Below the pieces are notes generated by a model. It had not been told where the DNA came from and did not search any database. It saw only the letters and a list, made by a program, of their open reading frames with translations. Made by a program: the position numbers and the translations under genes. DNA of 64,000 nt from Limosilactobacillus frumenti DSM 13145. Its GTDB lineage: Bacteria > Bacillota > Bacilli > Lactobacillales > Lactobacillaceae. The stretch covers positions 124,001 through 188,000 of the forward strand of contig NZ_AZER01000016.1 of the NCBI RefSeq assembly GCF_001436045.1, given 5' to 3'. Shown here piece after piece: positions 19,003 to 28,415 of this stretch. Positions within the stretch are counted from its first letter, which is position 1, and every line of letters begins with the position of its first letter.

Positions 19003-19632
19003 TTATTCGTGTGATTTATGATTCTTAAGATAGTGACCTAATCCGAAGGAAACCATTGATTCTTTGCCGGTCAGGATTCGACCAATATTACTTTTATGTC
19101 GCCAAATAATGACAACCGTTAATAATCCAGCAACAATACTTAAAATAAGGTCACGCTCGCATAGGGCAATAATAAACATCGCGCTTACGCCAACGATGCT
19201 TGCACATGATGCCATGCTAGTTAACAGTAAAGTGCCAATAAAGAAGCAGCAAGCAACGCCAAACAATTCTGGATTATATGCTAATAAAATACCGGCACTG
19301 GTTGCTACCGCTTTGCCACCATGAAAGTGATCAAAAATAGAACATGTGTGGCCTAATGAAGCAAACAGTCCAATTAAGAGGGGGTTAACACTAGCAGAAA
19401 TTCCAAACAGGTAAGGCTGGCTAGCAGCTAATGTTCCCTTGAGGACATCCATGAAAAGGACGACAATGCCTGCAGTAACACCCAATTCGCGGAAGGTATT
19501 GGTCGTGCCAATATTACCACTTCCTAGTTGGCGGATATCCTTATGATAAAAAATTTGACCGATCCATAACCCAGAAGGAATGGACCCCAGGAGATAGGCG
19601 ATAACTACCATCCCTATGATTTTCATAACCAT
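19003..19632 (-). CDS. plsY: Glycerol-3-phosphate acyltransferase PlsY
   Basis: Membrane enzyme that transfers acyl groups from acyl-phosphate to glycerol-3-phosphate, starting phospholipid synthesis. 209 residues with several hydrophobic helices. The three PlsY motifs are present: the first as [13 protein letters not shown], the second as [16 protein letters not shown], and the third as [22 protein letters not shown] lies 10 bases before the ATG. It is divergent from parE, the same arrangement as yneS-parE in Bacillus subtilis. Confidence 0.96.
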   Translation of the reverse strand: MVMKIIGMVVIAYLLGSIPSGLWIGQIFYHKDIRQLGSGNIGTTNTFRELGVTAGIVVLFMDVLKGTLAASQPYLFGISASVNPLLIGLFASLGHTCSIFDHFHGGKAVATSAGILLAYNPELFGVACCFFIGTLLLTSMASCASIVGVSAMFIIALCERDLILSIVAGLLTVVIIWRHKSNIGRILTGKESMVSFGLGHYLKNHKSHE

Positions 19633-19800
19633 TAATTACGATCCTCCAAAAATTATTACCCAATTACGATAGCACGAATTATGATTAACTGCTAGCGATA
19701 ATTCCAATTCGTGTTTGCAATGTTTAATTAAAATGCAGTATTATCTTGTATGTATGTGTACATTCAACGGTATTATTAACTTTAACTGTAGAATGTATGG

Positions 19801-19828
19801 TAAAATGATTTCACCGAACAAATGTTCA
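19801..19828 (+). promoter_or_regulatory. parE promoter -10 and LexA (SOS) box
   Basis: A -10-like TAAAAT at 19801-19806 is followed at 19815-19828 by CGAACAAATGTTCA. This fits the Gram-positive LexA/DinR operator CGAAC-N4-GTTCG at all but the last position. It lies about 33 bases upstream of the parE start codon, so LexA bound here would sit at the transcription start region. Confidence 0.72.
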
Positions 19829-19861
19829 TTGGAATATCAAATAATAATGGGAGGTCATTTT

Positions 19862-21907
19862 GTGACCACAAAGCAAGTAAAATATGATGATTCTTCAATT
19901 CAAGTATTGAAGGGACTCGAGGCAGTTCGAAAACGACCAGGAATGTATATTGGCTCGACGGATTCACGTGGCTTGCATCACTTAGTATATGAAATTGTCG
20001 ATAACGCTGTTGACGAAGCTTTATCAGGATTTGGTGATGAAATTAATGTCACTATTGAAAAGGATAATGCAATCACGGTGCAGGACCATGGACGGGGGAT
20101 GCCAGTAGGAATGCATGCTTCTGGTAAACCTACGCCAGAAGTTATCATGACTGTCTTACATGCCGGTGGTAAATTTGGCCAATCAGATGGTTATAAGACA
20201 TCAGGCGGGCTTCATGGTGTTGGGGCATCAGTTGTGAACGCCCTGTCAACTCATTTGACTTTAACGATTGTTCGTGATCATGAGCGTTACCAGGAAAAGT
20301 TTAAAGATGGTGGTCATCCTGTTGGCACGTTAAAGAAACTAGGTCATACAAGCGCTGGTACGGGGACTACGGTTTCTTTCAAACCGGATCCAGCCATCTT
20401 TACAACTACTGTTTATGATTACAATACATTGGCTAACCGATTACGAGAATCTGCCTTTCTTCTTAAAGGTATCAAGATCGTCCTGACTGATAAACGGGAA
20501 GGCCAAGAGCGGCAGGATGTTTTCCAATACAAAGATGGAATTCAGGAGTTTGTTCAATACCTGAATGAAGGCAAGGACACTTTAGGTAAGGTCTTATACT
20601 TTGATGGTAAGCAGGATGGCGTCGAAGTTGAGGTTGCGGCTCAATACAACGATGGCTATTCAGAAAACCTCTTGTCATTCGTTAACAATGTTCGCACCCC
20701 AGATGGTGGTACCCATGAAGCTGGTTTTCGGGGCGCTTGGACCAAAACATTTAATGAGTATGCGCATAAAGTCGGCTTATTAAAAGAAAAAGATAAAAAC
20801 TTAGAAGGTAGCGATGTCCGTGAAGGACTGACAGCAGTCATCTCTGTTCGTATTCCTGAAAAGATCCTTCAGTTTGAAGGGCAAACTAAGGATAAGCTCG
20901 GGACGCCAGAAGCACGTAAGATCGTTGACTCAATTGTTTCAGAGCAATTAGGGTACACTTTAATGGAAAATGGCGATTTTGCTCAAATGCTGATTCGTAA
21001 GTCACTCAAGGCTCGCGAAGCCCGTGAAGCTGCCCGCAAAGCGCGTAACCAAGCCCGTGGTGGTAAACGAAAGAGTCGGAAAGAACGCAACCTTTCTGGT
21101 AAATTAACGCCTGCACAATCCAAGAATGCAAAGAAAAATGAACTTTTCTTGGTCGAAGGTGATTCCGCCGGTGGGTCTGCTAAGCAGGGACGTGACCGAA
21201 AGTATCAAGCTATTTTGCCTTTACGTGGTAAGGTACTAAACACTGAAAAGGCTAAGCTTGATGATGTCCTAAAAAATGAGGAATTAAATACTATTATCTA
21301 TACAGTTGGCGCTGGTGTTGGTTCAGAGTTTGATGTGGAAGACTCTAATTACGACAAAATTATCATCATGACTGATGCCGACGATGATGGGGCTCATATA
21401 CAGATCTTGCTATTGACCTTCTTCTATAAATACATGCGGCCAATGATTGAAGCCGGTAAGATTTATATTGCGTTGCCACCATTGTATCGTTTGCAAACTG
21501 GCCACGGTGCAAAAACGAAGATCCAGTATGCATGGACCAATGAGGAGCTTACTAAGCTAACTAAAAATGCTGGTAAAGGAGCCTCTTTGCAGCGGTTTAA
21601 GGGGCTTGGTGAAATGAATGCTGACCAGCTATGGGAAACCACGATGAATCCGGAAACGCGGACATTAATTCGGGTCCAGATTAAGGATGCTGAATTGGCT
21701 GAGCGCCGGGTTACAACGCTGATGGGTAACAAGGTTGAACCTCGTCGTGAATGGATTGAGGATAATGTTCAATTTACTCTGTCAGATGATCAGGAGTCTG
21801 ATAAGTTGGTTGAAAATAAGGGTCAAATTAAGTCCAAGACCGAAACGAAGAAAAAGGCTAAACAACAACCCACAGTAAAGACGTGGAACCAAGAAAAACT
21901 ATTTTAA
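19862..21907 (+). CDS. parE: DNA topoisomerase IV subunit B
   Basis: ATPase subunit of topoisomerase IV, which decatenates daughter chromosomes. The GHKL ATPase segment has GLEAVRKRPGMYIGSTD, EIVDNAVDEAL, DHGRGMPV and GGLHGVGASVVNAL; the TOPRIM domain has LVEGDSAGGSAKQGRDR and ITDADDDGAHI. GTG 19862 follows GGGAGG; the frame is open further upstream but would run through the promoter and SOS box. 681 residues. An Arg/Lys-rich stretch (about 385-415) before the TOPRIM domain is normal. Cotranscribed with parC, 21 bases downstream. Confidence 0.97.
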   Translation: MTTKQVKYDDSSIQVLKGLEAVRKRPGMYIGSTDSRGLHHLVYEIVDNAVDEALSGFGDEINVTIEKDNAITVQDHGRGMPVGMHASGKPTPEVIMTVLHAGGKFGQSDGYKTSGGLHGVGASVVNALSTHLTLTIVRDHERYQEKFKDGGHPVGTLKKLGHTSAGTGTTVSFKPDPAIFTTTVYDYNTLANRLRESAFLLKGIKIVLTDKREGQERQDVFQYKDGIQEFVQYLNEGKDTLGKVLYFDGKQDGVEVEVAAQYNDGYSENLLSFVNNVRTPDGGTHEAGFRGAWTKTFNEYAHKVGLLKEKDKNLEGSDVREGLTAVISVRIPEKILQFEGQTKDKLGTPEARKIVDSIVSEQLGYTLMENGDFAQMLIRKSLKAREAREAARKARNQARGGKRKSRKERNLSGKLTPAQSKNAKKNELFLVEGDSAGGSAKQGRDRKYQAILPLRGKVLNTEKAKLDDVLKNEELNTIIYTVGAGVGSEFDVEDSNYDKIIIMTDADDDGAHIQILLLTFFYKYMRPMIEAGKIYIALPPLYRLQTGHGAKTKIQYAWTNEELTKLTKNAGKGASLQRFKGLGEMNADQLWETTMNPETRTLIRVQIKDAELAERRVTTLMGNKVEPRREWIEDNVQFTLSDDQESDKLVENKGQIKSKTETKKKAKQQPTVKTWNQEKLF

Positions 21908-21928
21908 TAGTGAGAAAGGAACAGACAA

Positions 21929-24388
21929 GTGCGAGACGGAAAAATTGAAATGATGACTTTAGAGCGACTGATGGGCGATCGCTTTGGCCGCTATTCTAAG
22001 TCAATTATTCAAGAACGGGCGTTGCCTGATATTCGTGATGGCCTGAAGCCTGTCCAGCGACGAATCTTATTCGCAATGAATAAGGATGGAAATACTTACG
22101 ATAAGGGGTTTCGTAAATCGGCTAAGTCCGTTGGGAACGTCATGGGTAATTTTCACCCGCACGGTGATAGTTCAATTTACGAAGCGTTAGTTCGGTTAAG
22201 TCAAGACTGGAAATTACGAGAACCACTCGTAGAAATGCATGGTAACAACGGTTCCATGGATGGAGACCCAGCAGCCGCAATGCGGTACACGGAAGCCCGC
22301 TTAAGTAAGATTGCTGGTTTAATGCTGCAAGATATCGATAAAGATACCGTTGAAATGACGCTGAACTTTGATGATACAGAGAAGGAACCGACAGTCTTAC
22401 CAGCTCGAATTCCAAACCTATTGGTGAATGGAGCTACAGGAATTTCAGCTGGGTACGCAACGGAAATACCTACCCATAACCTAGGCGAAGTTTTTGATGC
22501 TTTAATCTATTTATTAAATCATCCCGATGCTTCGTTGGATAAATTGATGGAATTTGTTCCGGGCCCGGATTTCCCAACTGGTGGAATTATTCAAGGATTA
22601 GATGGTATTCGTAAGGCATATCAAACTGGTCGGGGCCGGGTCGTTGTTCGGGCGCGTACCAAGATCGAGAACTTACGGGGTGGTCGTCAACAAATTACCG
22701 TTACTGAAATTCCATACGAAGTTAATAAGGCGCAACTTGTTAAGCGGATTAACGACTTACGACTTGCTAAAAAGGTTGAAGGCATTTCTGAAGCTCGTGA
22801 TGAAACCGATCGTTCCGGATTACGGATTGCAATTGAGCTAAAGCGGGGTGCTAATGCCCAGGGAATTTTAAACTACCTGCTCAAGAACACCGACCTACAA
22901 ATCAATTACAACTTCAACATGGTGGCAATTGATGATCAACGGCCAATGCGGGTTGGCTTGAAACACATTTTAACTTCCTACCTGAACTTCCAAAAGGATA
23001 TTATCCGTCGGCGGACGCAGTTTAATTTAAACAAGGCTCAACGGCGGCTGCATATTGTGGAAGGGCTAATCAAAGCCTTATCAATTCTTGACCAGGTTAT
23101 TAAGACCATTCGGGCAAGTAAGAACCGGAAGGATGCTAAGCAGAATTTGGTTGATCAGTATTCCTTCACCGAAGATCAAGCAGAAGCAATTGTAACCTTG
23201 CAACTGTATCGGTTAACCAATACCGATGTGACAGAACTCCAGAAGGAAGAAGCTAACTTAAACAAGCAGATTAGTGAATTCACTTTGATCTTGAATGATG
23301 ACAATGAATTGTCAAAGGTGCTTCGTTCGGAAATGACTAAGATCAAGAAAGAATTTGGTAATCCGCGGCGGACAACCATTCAGAATCATGTTGACAAGCT
23401 AAAGATCGACACTAAGGTAACTGTTGCCAAGGAAGATGTTGTGCTCTTGGTATCACACGCGGGATACATTAAGCGGTCTAGCTTACGTTCGTTTAAGGCA
23501 TCATCAATTGATGAAAATGGCTTGCGTGAGGATGACTATCCACTATTAATTCAGCAGACTAATACGTTGGCGCACCTCTTCATGTTCACTAATTTAGGAA
23601 ACGTTATTTATCGTCCAATCCATGAAATTGCGGATGTTCGTTGGAAGGATACTGGTGAACATATTTCACAGACAATTGGTCTGGCAGAAAATGAAGAGAT
23701 CATAAAGGCAATGGTCTTTGACAACCTGAAACGTCCGGGAACATTCTTGATGGGAACAAATGACGGACAAATTAAGCAGTCCAGTTTTGCTGACTATAAG
23801 CCTGGTTCACGTTATAAGAGTCATGCAAGTACTGGGATCAAGCTAAAGAACGCTGATTCACGATTGGTTAGTGTTGACTACTATGAACCGAGAGACCAGA
23901 ATCAATCGTTAATGGTGGTCTCCCATGAAGGGTACGCTGTGCGCTTCGATATAGCTGAAGTGCCAACAACCGGCCTGCGTACTAGTGGGGTTCGTGCTAT
24001 CAATTTGAAGGATGACGATTATGCTGTTGATTATGTAATTGTGAACGAGGGCGATGACTTGGCACTTGTCACTCAACGAGGAGCCTTCAAGGAAATGGCC
24101 GCCAGTGATTTAGCGATCGGTGCCCGTGCTCGCCGTGGTGAGTTAGTAATTCACCGCCTCAAGAATCATCCGCATAAGATTGTGGACTTCTTAGCATTTT
24201 CATCTGACTCGACAGAGACCCTTGAGATCATTACCGATCGACCCGCCTTCCAAGATGTTGCGGTAACCGACCATCACTTAGGGTCGGCAAAGTCAAACGG
24301 GACTTTCGTTGTGGATACAGATACCCAGGGGACGCCAGTAAAGATCCGCCACAAATTTGGCGCAATTCTCGCGGTTACAAATGATTAA
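21929..24388 (+). CDS. parC: DNA topoisomerase IV subunit A
   Basis: Cleavage-religation subunit of topoisomerase IV. The GTG start follows AAAGGA. Catalytic Tyr120 lies in [10 protein letters not shown]. The quinolone-resistance region [18 protein letters not shown] keeps Ser and Glu residues at the usual sensitive positions, so no common resistance substitution is apparent. The central coiled-coil gate and the C-terminal beta-pinwheel repeats fill the 819 residues. Operon with parE; expression may share its LexA control. Confidence 0.97.
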   Translation: MRDGKIEMMTLERLMGDRFGRYSKSIIQERALPDIRDGLKPVQRRILFAMNKDGNTYDKGFRKSAKSVGNVMGNFHPHGDSSIYEALVRLSQDWKLREPLVEMHGNNGSMDGDPAAAMRYTEARLSKIAGLMLQDIDKDTVEMTLNFDDTEKEPTVLPARIPNLLVNGATGISAGYATEIPTHNLGEVFDALIYLLNHPDASLDKLMEFVPGPDFPTGGIIQGLDGIRKAYQTGRGRVVVRARTKIENLRGGRQQITVTEIPYEVNKAQLVKRINDLRLAKKVEGISEARDETDRSGLRIAIELKRGANAQGILNYLLKNTDLQINYNFNMVAIDDQRPMRVGLKHILTSYLNFQKDIIRRRTQFNLNKAQRRLHIVEGLIKALSILDQVIKTIRASKNRKDAKQNLVDQYSFTEDQAEAIVTLQLYRLTNTDVTELQKEEANLNKQISEFTLILNDDNELSKVLRSEMTKIKKEFGNPRRTTIQNHVDKLKIDTKVTVAKEDVVLLVSHAGYIKRSSLRSFKASSIDENGLREDDYPLLIQQTNTLAHLFMFTNLGNVIYRPIHEIADVRWKDTGEHISQTIGLAENEEIIKAMVFDNLKRPGTFLMGTNDGQIKQSSFADYKPGSRYKSHASTGIKLKNADSRLVSVDYYEPRDQNQSLMVVSHEGYAVRFDIAEVPTTGLRTSGVRAINLKDDDYAVDYVIVNEGDDLALVTQRGAFKEMAASDLAIGARARRGELVIHRLKNHPHKIVDFLAFSSDSTETLEIITDRPAFQDVAVTDHHLGSAKSNGTFVVDTDTQGTPVKIRHKFGAILAVTND

Positions 24389-24492
24389 TTATAAAAGGGC
24401 TCCCATTTATACGGTTACATGATAGAATAGGAAATGAATACTGTTGGGAACTGAATAATGAGTTCCTTAGAATGACAGGAGGAATTATAGAT

Positions 24493-25425
24493 ATGGAAAA
24501 AGAATTAGTTTTTGGTCATCAAAATCCAGATACTGATGCGATTACTGCTGCAATGGCATTTTCATACTTCCAAAACCAATTAGGTTACGAAACTGAAGCT
24601 GTTGCCCTTGGTGAACCTAATGACGAAACCAAGTATGCTCTGGATCACTTTGAAATGAAGGCTCCACGAGTAGTTAAAACTGTTTCCAACGAAGTTAACA
24701 AAGTTATGCTTGTGGATCACAACGAGCCGCAACAAAGTGTTGCTGACCTGGACAAGGTTACCGTTACCCACTTGGTTGATCACCACCGGATTGCTAATTT
24801 CAATACTGCTCAACCACTGTGGATCACTGCTCGTCCATACGGTTGTGTAAGTACTATCATCACCGAATTGTTCCAACAAAAGCACATTAATATTCCAGCT
24901 CACCTTGCCGGAATGATGCTTTCTGCTATTATCTCTGATACTTTACTTCTGAAGTCCCCAACGACGACTGACCATGATCGTGAAGCTGTTAAGTACTTAG
25001 CTAAGGTTGCGGGCGTTGATGACTACGAAAAGTACGGTATTGATATGCTTAAGGCTGGTACTAACATTTCTAAGAAGAGTGATAATGATATTGTTGACGG
25101 TGACTCCAAGACCTTTGAACTTGCTGGTAGTAAGATTCGTGTGGGCCAAGTTAACACCGTTGACTTAGACGATGTCTTCTCACGTCAAGCTGACCTTGAA
25201 AAGGAAATGCACAACTTAATGGATGCTAATGGTTACGAAACCTTTGTCCTGATGGTTACTAACATTCTGAACAGTGATACTCAACTCTTAGTAGTTGGTG
25301 CTAATACTGACAAGGTTGAAGCAGCCTTTGGTAAGAAGCTTGAGAACAAGCGGATGGACTTACCTGGTGTTGTTTCACGGAAGAAGCAAGTTGTTCCTCC
25401 ATTGACTAAAGCTTTTGAAGGCTAA
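24493..25425 (+). CDS. ppaC: Manganese-dependent inorganic pyrophosphatase
   Basis: Family II (DHH superfamily) pyrophosphatase that hydrolyses PPi to drive biosynthesis. Metal ligands appear in [29 protein letters not shown] and [16 protein letters not shown]. The substrate-binding C-terminal [10 protein letters not shown] is intact. 310 residues is standard. ATG 24493 lies 10 bases after AGGAGG. The leader contains a 6-bp hairpin GGAACT/AGTTCC (24447-24466), and codon use is that of a highly expressed gene. Ends at a very strong terminator. Confidence 0.97.
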   Translation: MEKELVFGHQNPDTDAITAAMAFSYFQNQLGYETEAVALGEPNDETKYALDHFEMKAPRVVKTVSNEVNKVMLVDHNEPQQSVADLDKVTVTHLVDHHRIANFNTAQPLWITARPYGCVSTIITELFQQKHINIPAHLAGMMLSAIISDTLLLKSPTTTDHDREAVKYLAKVAGVDDYEKYGIDMLKAGTNISKKSDNDIVDGDSKTFELAGSKIRVGQVNTVDLDDVFSRQADLEKEMHNLMDANGYETFVLMVTNILNSDTQLLVVGANTDKVEAAFGKKLENKRMDLPGVVSRKKQVVPPLTKAFEG

Positions 25426-25443
25426 TTTCCAATATTTAACATT

Positions 25444-25477
25444 AAAAACGCGTCGACAAATTTGTCGACGCGTTTTT
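25444..25477. terminator. Bidirectional terminator, 17-bp perfect palindrome
   Basis: Fully palindromic 34-bp sequence with five A's at one end and five T's at the other (core ACGCGTCGAC), between convergent ppaC and msrA. Confidence 0.95.
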
Positions 25478-25490
25478 AGTTTGCTCCATG

Positions 25491-26018
25491 TTACTTATTG
25501 GACCAGTGTTCTTCTTTGAATTGTTCACGACCACCGGCTTCTTGTAGCGCGTAACGTGTAGGATTTTTCTTATAGAAGTCTTGGTGATAATCTTCAGCTG
25601 GATAGAAAGGCTTAGCATCTTCAATTTGGGTGACGATCTTATCATCCCCAAATTGCCCCGATTCCTGTAGCGCTTTTTTAGATGCTTCAGCAATTTTACG
25701 CTGTTCAGGACTATTAACAAAGATGACGGGACGGTAGTTATCGCCACGATCCTGAAACTGGCCCATTGCATCGGTAGGGTCGGTTTGATGCCAATAGATT
25801 GTCACTAGGTCATCATAAGAAATTATGTCAGGATCAAAAGTGATCTTAACCGCTTCAGTATGCCCAGTTTTTCCAGAACAAACTTGCTCATAGGTCGGGT
25901 TAGCAACGTGACCACCAGTATAACCAGAAACAACGGATTTGATGCCAGGGTAAGTATCAAACGGCTGGACCATACACCAGAAACAGCCCCCTGCAAAGAT
26001 TGCCGTATCTAAACTCAT
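25491..26018 (-). CDS. msrA: Peptide methionine (S)-S-oxide reductase MsrA
   Basis: Repairs S-form methionine sulfoxide. The catalytic motif AGGCFWC places the active Cys at residue 12 and a second Cys at 15. GVKS-type segments ([24 protein letters not shown]), [14 protein letters not shown] and EDYHQDF are family-typical. 175 residues. ATG 26018 lies 9 bases after AAAGG; an in-frame TTG at 26027 is rejected because it abuts that site. The R-specific partner msrB lies far away at 50.8-51.2 kb. Confidence 0.96.
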   Translation of the reverse strand: MSLDTAIFAGGCFWCMVQPFDTYPGIKSVVSGYTGGHVANPTYEQVCSGKTGHTEAVKITFDPDIISYDDLVTIYWHQTDPTDAMGQFQDRGDNYRPVIFVNSPEQRKIAEASKKALQESGQFGDDKIVTQIEDAKPFYPAEDYHQDFYKKNPTRYALQEAGGREQFKEEHWSNK

Positions 26019-26311
26019 ATATATCAACCTTTCTCTACTCTCTCAAAGGATTGGAAGATTTTTCAAAACAGCACAATTCCGAGTAAATACCAAGAAAATC
26101 CGATAAAAACGAAATGCTTTGCCCCATGGATTCCCCATATAAGAAAACTTTTTTAACCAATCCATTAGGAGTTTTTAATTATTTTGTCATCAAAGACGAC
26201 AAATTGCAACCAATGCGCTTGAAATCTATCAATCAAAGTGCAATCAGCCTTTATCTATGTGATAATTAATAGTGGTTAAAACGATTTCAAGGTTAAAGTG
26301 AGGTTATCATT
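26019..26311 (+). promoter_or_regulatory. Divergent intergenic region upstream of tpiA
   Basis: AT-rich 293 bases. A candidate extended -10 TGTGATAAT (26258-26266) lies about 45 bases before tpiA without a clear -35. An inverted repeat TTTGTC/GACAAA occupies 26183-26203. No open frame here looks coding. Confidence 0.4.
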
Positions 26312-27097
26312 ATGCGAAAACCATTCATTGCGGCCAACTGGAAAATGCACAAAAATGTGGCAGAATCGGTTGACTTTGTTAAACAGATTAAGGATAAGTT
26401 ACCGAACGAAAAAGATATGGAAGTAGGGATTGCCGCTCAAGCTTTCTCACTACCAAGTATGGTCCAGGCTGCTGGTCAGTCAGGATTAAAGATCATTGCC
26501 CAAAATGCGGCTGCTGAATATTCAGGGCCTTATACTGGTGAGATTAGCCTCCGCGGTTTACATGATGCTGGAGTTTCCTATGTTATGTTGGGGCATATTG
26601 AACGTCGTCGCCTATTTGGCGAAACCAATGAGGATGTTCATAAGAAGGTACAATTGGCATTACAGCGGGGCGTAACCCCAATCATCTGTACTGACGAAAC
26701 AATGGTTCAGCAAGAAGTTAATGGTGAAATTCACTATGTTTTCCACCAACTAATGACGGTGCTCCATGGAATTTCATTAGACCAAGTAAAGCAAATTGTC
26801 GTTTCTTACGAACCATCCTGGGCGGTTGGTGCTGGTCAACATGCGAACCCAACCTTGGCAGAAGAAGGCTGTCGTTTAATTCGGCGGACAATTGCGGATT
26901 ATTATAGCTTTGAGATTGCTGACAAGATTCGGATTCTTTATGGTGGCAGTGTCAATCCTAATAACATCAGTGCCATCATGGCCAAGCCAAACATCGATGG
27001 CGTGCTGATTGGCCGGGCTAGTCTTGATGTTGACAACTTTTTACGTATGATTGACGCCGCTAAACAAACCGAAGATGAAGCGAAGGGGGACAAGTAA
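26312..27097 (+). CDS. tpiA: Triosephosphate isomerase (divergent copy)
   Basis: Interconverts dihydroxyacetone phosphate and glyceraldehyde 3-phosphate. TIM-barrel landmarks are NWK (Asn9, Lys11), His95 in LGHIERRR, catalytic Glu167 in SYEPSWAVGAG and the phosphate-binding GGSV and GVLIGRASL. Catalytic residues are retained, but the near-invariant Ser after the catalytic His is Ile (GHIERR in place of GHSERR). It is not in a gap-pgk operon; instead it overlaps an acetyltransferase gene by one base. It could be a second or specialised isomerase, or the sole one; this window cannot tell. Confidence 0.88.
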   Translation: MRKPFIAANWKMHKNVAESVDFVKQIKDKLPNEKDMEVGIAAQAFSLPSMVQAAGQSGLKIIAQNAAAEYSGPYTGEISLRGLHDAGVSYVMLGHIERRRLFGETNEDVHKKVQLALQRGVTPIICTDETMVQQEVNGEIHYVFHQLMTVLHGISLDQVKQIVVSYEPSWAVGAGQHANPTLAEEGCRLIRRTIADYYSFEIADKIRILYGGSVNPNNISAIMAKPNIDGVLIGRASLDVDNFLRMIDAAKQTEDEAKGDK

Positions 27098-27624
27098 TGA
27101 ACATTAAACAGGCAACAATGAGAGATTTGAAAACGGTAATGGCTCTGCTCCGCGACGGTCGTGATCAGCTGGCTGAACGGGGAATTGACCAATGGCAGGG
27201 AGATTATCCCAATGAGCAGCATGTTCAAGAAGACATTGAGAAGGGCTTTTCCTACCTAGTAAGGTCTGATGACCAGCAAACGGTAGGAACTGTGGCTATC
27301 GTTCCTGCTCCAGATCCGGTATATGATCATATTAACGGTCATTGGTTAATGGAGACCGATCAGTTTGTAGCTATTCACCGGGTTGCCATCCACTCAGATC
27401 ACGCTGGAAAAGGATATGCCTCCAAGCTTTTCACCGCGATTATTAAGTACCTCGCTGCAAATTATCCTCATATTGAGTCTATTCGTTTAAGTACCAACGA
27501 GAACAACTTAGCAATGCAGCATGTAGCAATCAAGAGTGGTTTTCAGAAGGTCGGTACAATGGCTGGCGCTTATCGCCCTGAGGAATTGTCGTATGTTTAC
27601 GAGTATTTGATTAAACATAACTAA
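27097..27624 (+). CDS. GNAT family N-acetyltransferase
   Basis: 175-residue GCN5-related acetyltransferase. The acetyl-CoA pyrophosphate-binding motif is visible as RVAIHSDHAGKGYASKLF, and motif B as IRLSTNENNLAMQHVAIKSGFQKVG. Substrate unknown. The ATG overlaps the tpiA stop (TAATG), so the two are translationally coupled, which suggests a shared transcript but not necessarily a shared pathway. Confidence 0.9.
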   Translation: MNIKQATMRDLKTVMALLRDGRDQLAERGIDQWQGDYPNEQHVQEDIEKGFSYLVRSDDQQTVGTVAIVPAPDPVYDHINGHWLMETDQFVAIHRVAIHSDHAGKGYASKLFTAIIKYLAANYPHIESIRLSTNENNLAMQHVAIKSGFQKVGTMAGAYRPEELSYVYEYLIKHN

Positions 27625-27669
27625 AAAGAACGTCAAGACTCACTAATTGTGAAGCTTGGCGTCCATTTT
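27623..27669. terminator. Bidirectional terminator
   Basis: Stem GAACGTCAAG/CTTGGCGTCC (27628-27637 and 27655-27664) with wobble pairs, A's before and T's after, between convergent genes. Confidence 0.75.
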
Positions 27670-27979
27670 AGTTTTGATTAATTTTTTTGGCATATTCACG
27701 AGCATTGTAAAGTTCGTAGACAACAAGGGTTTCAATTAAGGTAATCAAACAAATAATGAGGAAGTTATAACCATCTGGAACAATAAACAGCAGAAATAAA
27801 AAGATCCATGATCCCCAAGACCACATGTTTTCAACTTTAATAACCCGCCGGATCCGCGGCGTTGGTTCCACTCTTCCAGATGAAACGTAAATCTCACGAA
27901 TCTGTGAGTACCAGACCACTTCAAAACAACTTTCGAGGATAAAGATTCCAATTAAAACCATTAAATAAAGATTTGCCAT
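27668..27979 (-). CDS. Small integral membrane protein, unknown
   Basis: 103 residues with three hydrophobic segments (about 4-22, 52-70, 73-90) and a basic loop RVEPTPRIRRVIKVEN between the first and second. The C-terminus ends in a charged tail. No family recognised. ATG 27979 is chosen because AAGGGG lies 7 bases upstream; the frame stays open to 28138, but that would overlap the divergent small gene and its promoter. Confidence 0.65.
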   Translation of the reverse strand: MANLYLMVLIGIFILESCFEVVWYSQIREIYVSSGRVEPTPRIRRVIKVENMWSWGSWIFLFLLFIVPDGYNFLIICLITLIETLVVYELYNAREYAKKINQN

Positions 27980-28041
27980 CACGATAACCCCTTTAGTTAA
28001 ATCAATTTTATTGTAAATGATTAGACCCAACAGAGCAATTC

Positions 28042-28071
28042 TTGAGCGGACAAAATGCGGTAAAATATAAG
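28042..28071 (+). promoter_or_regulatory. Promoter of small membrane-protein operon
   Basis: -35 TTGAGC (28042-28047), 18-bp spacer, -10 TATAAG (28066-28071), 12 bases before the AGGAGG of the next gene. Confidence 0.6.
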
Positions 28072-28093
28072 TAAATGATAGTAGGAGGTTATT

Positions 28094-28273
28094 ATGATGA
28101 AAAAACGCGAATTGAAACGAGAAGTTGCCACCTTGCAAGCCCAGAATGCACGCTTATCGCGCGTTCTTTCGATTATTACCTTAATGATGACGATTGCTAA
28201 CTTATGGATGACGATCGCAAAATTTAAGAATAACCAACACCAGCAGGAAGATGATCACCATGCGGAAAAGTAA
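28094..28273 (+). CDS. Small membrane protein with coiled-coil N-terminus
   Basis: 59 residues. The N-terminal heptad-like stretch KKRELKREVATLQAQNARLS is followed by one hydrophobic helix (LSIITLMMTIANLWMTIA) and a polar His/Asp-rich tail. AGGAGG at 28083-28088 gives a normal distance to ATG 28094 or the adjacent ATG 28097. The coding case rests on promoter, ribosome binding site and composition; no family is recognised. Overlaps the next small gene by 14 bases. Confidence 0.6.
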   Translation: MMKKRELKREVATLQAQNARLSRVLSIITLMMTIANLWMTIAKFKNNQHQQEDDHHAEK

Positions 28274-28382
28274 TCACCCGCAGAATGAACGTGAACGTTT
28301 AAGGAAGAAGGAAGCACTCTTCCTAGTTGTTTGGATCATCGCTTGCTTCACAATGATGGTGATATACCAGAAAATGTCCTAA
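28260..28382 (+). CDS. Small single-pass membrane protein
   Basis: 40 residues: a basic N-terminal half (HPQNERERLRKKEA) then one membrane helix (LFLVVWIIACFTMMVIY). The start overlaps the end of the preceding small gene, with AGGAAG upstream inside it, so the two are probably coupled. Predicted orientation is N-terminus in the cytoplasm. No homologue recognised. Confidence 0.5.
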   Translation: MRKSNHPQNERERLRKKEALFLVVWIIACFTMMVIYQKMS

Positions 28383-28415
28383 TATCTCTGCCCATGGAAT
28401 GAAGGTGAGACCTGA

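Noticed and set aside
19715-19861. Extended N-terminus of ParE
   Set aside because: The 49 extra codons cover the -10, SOS box and ribosome site and do not resemble ParE.
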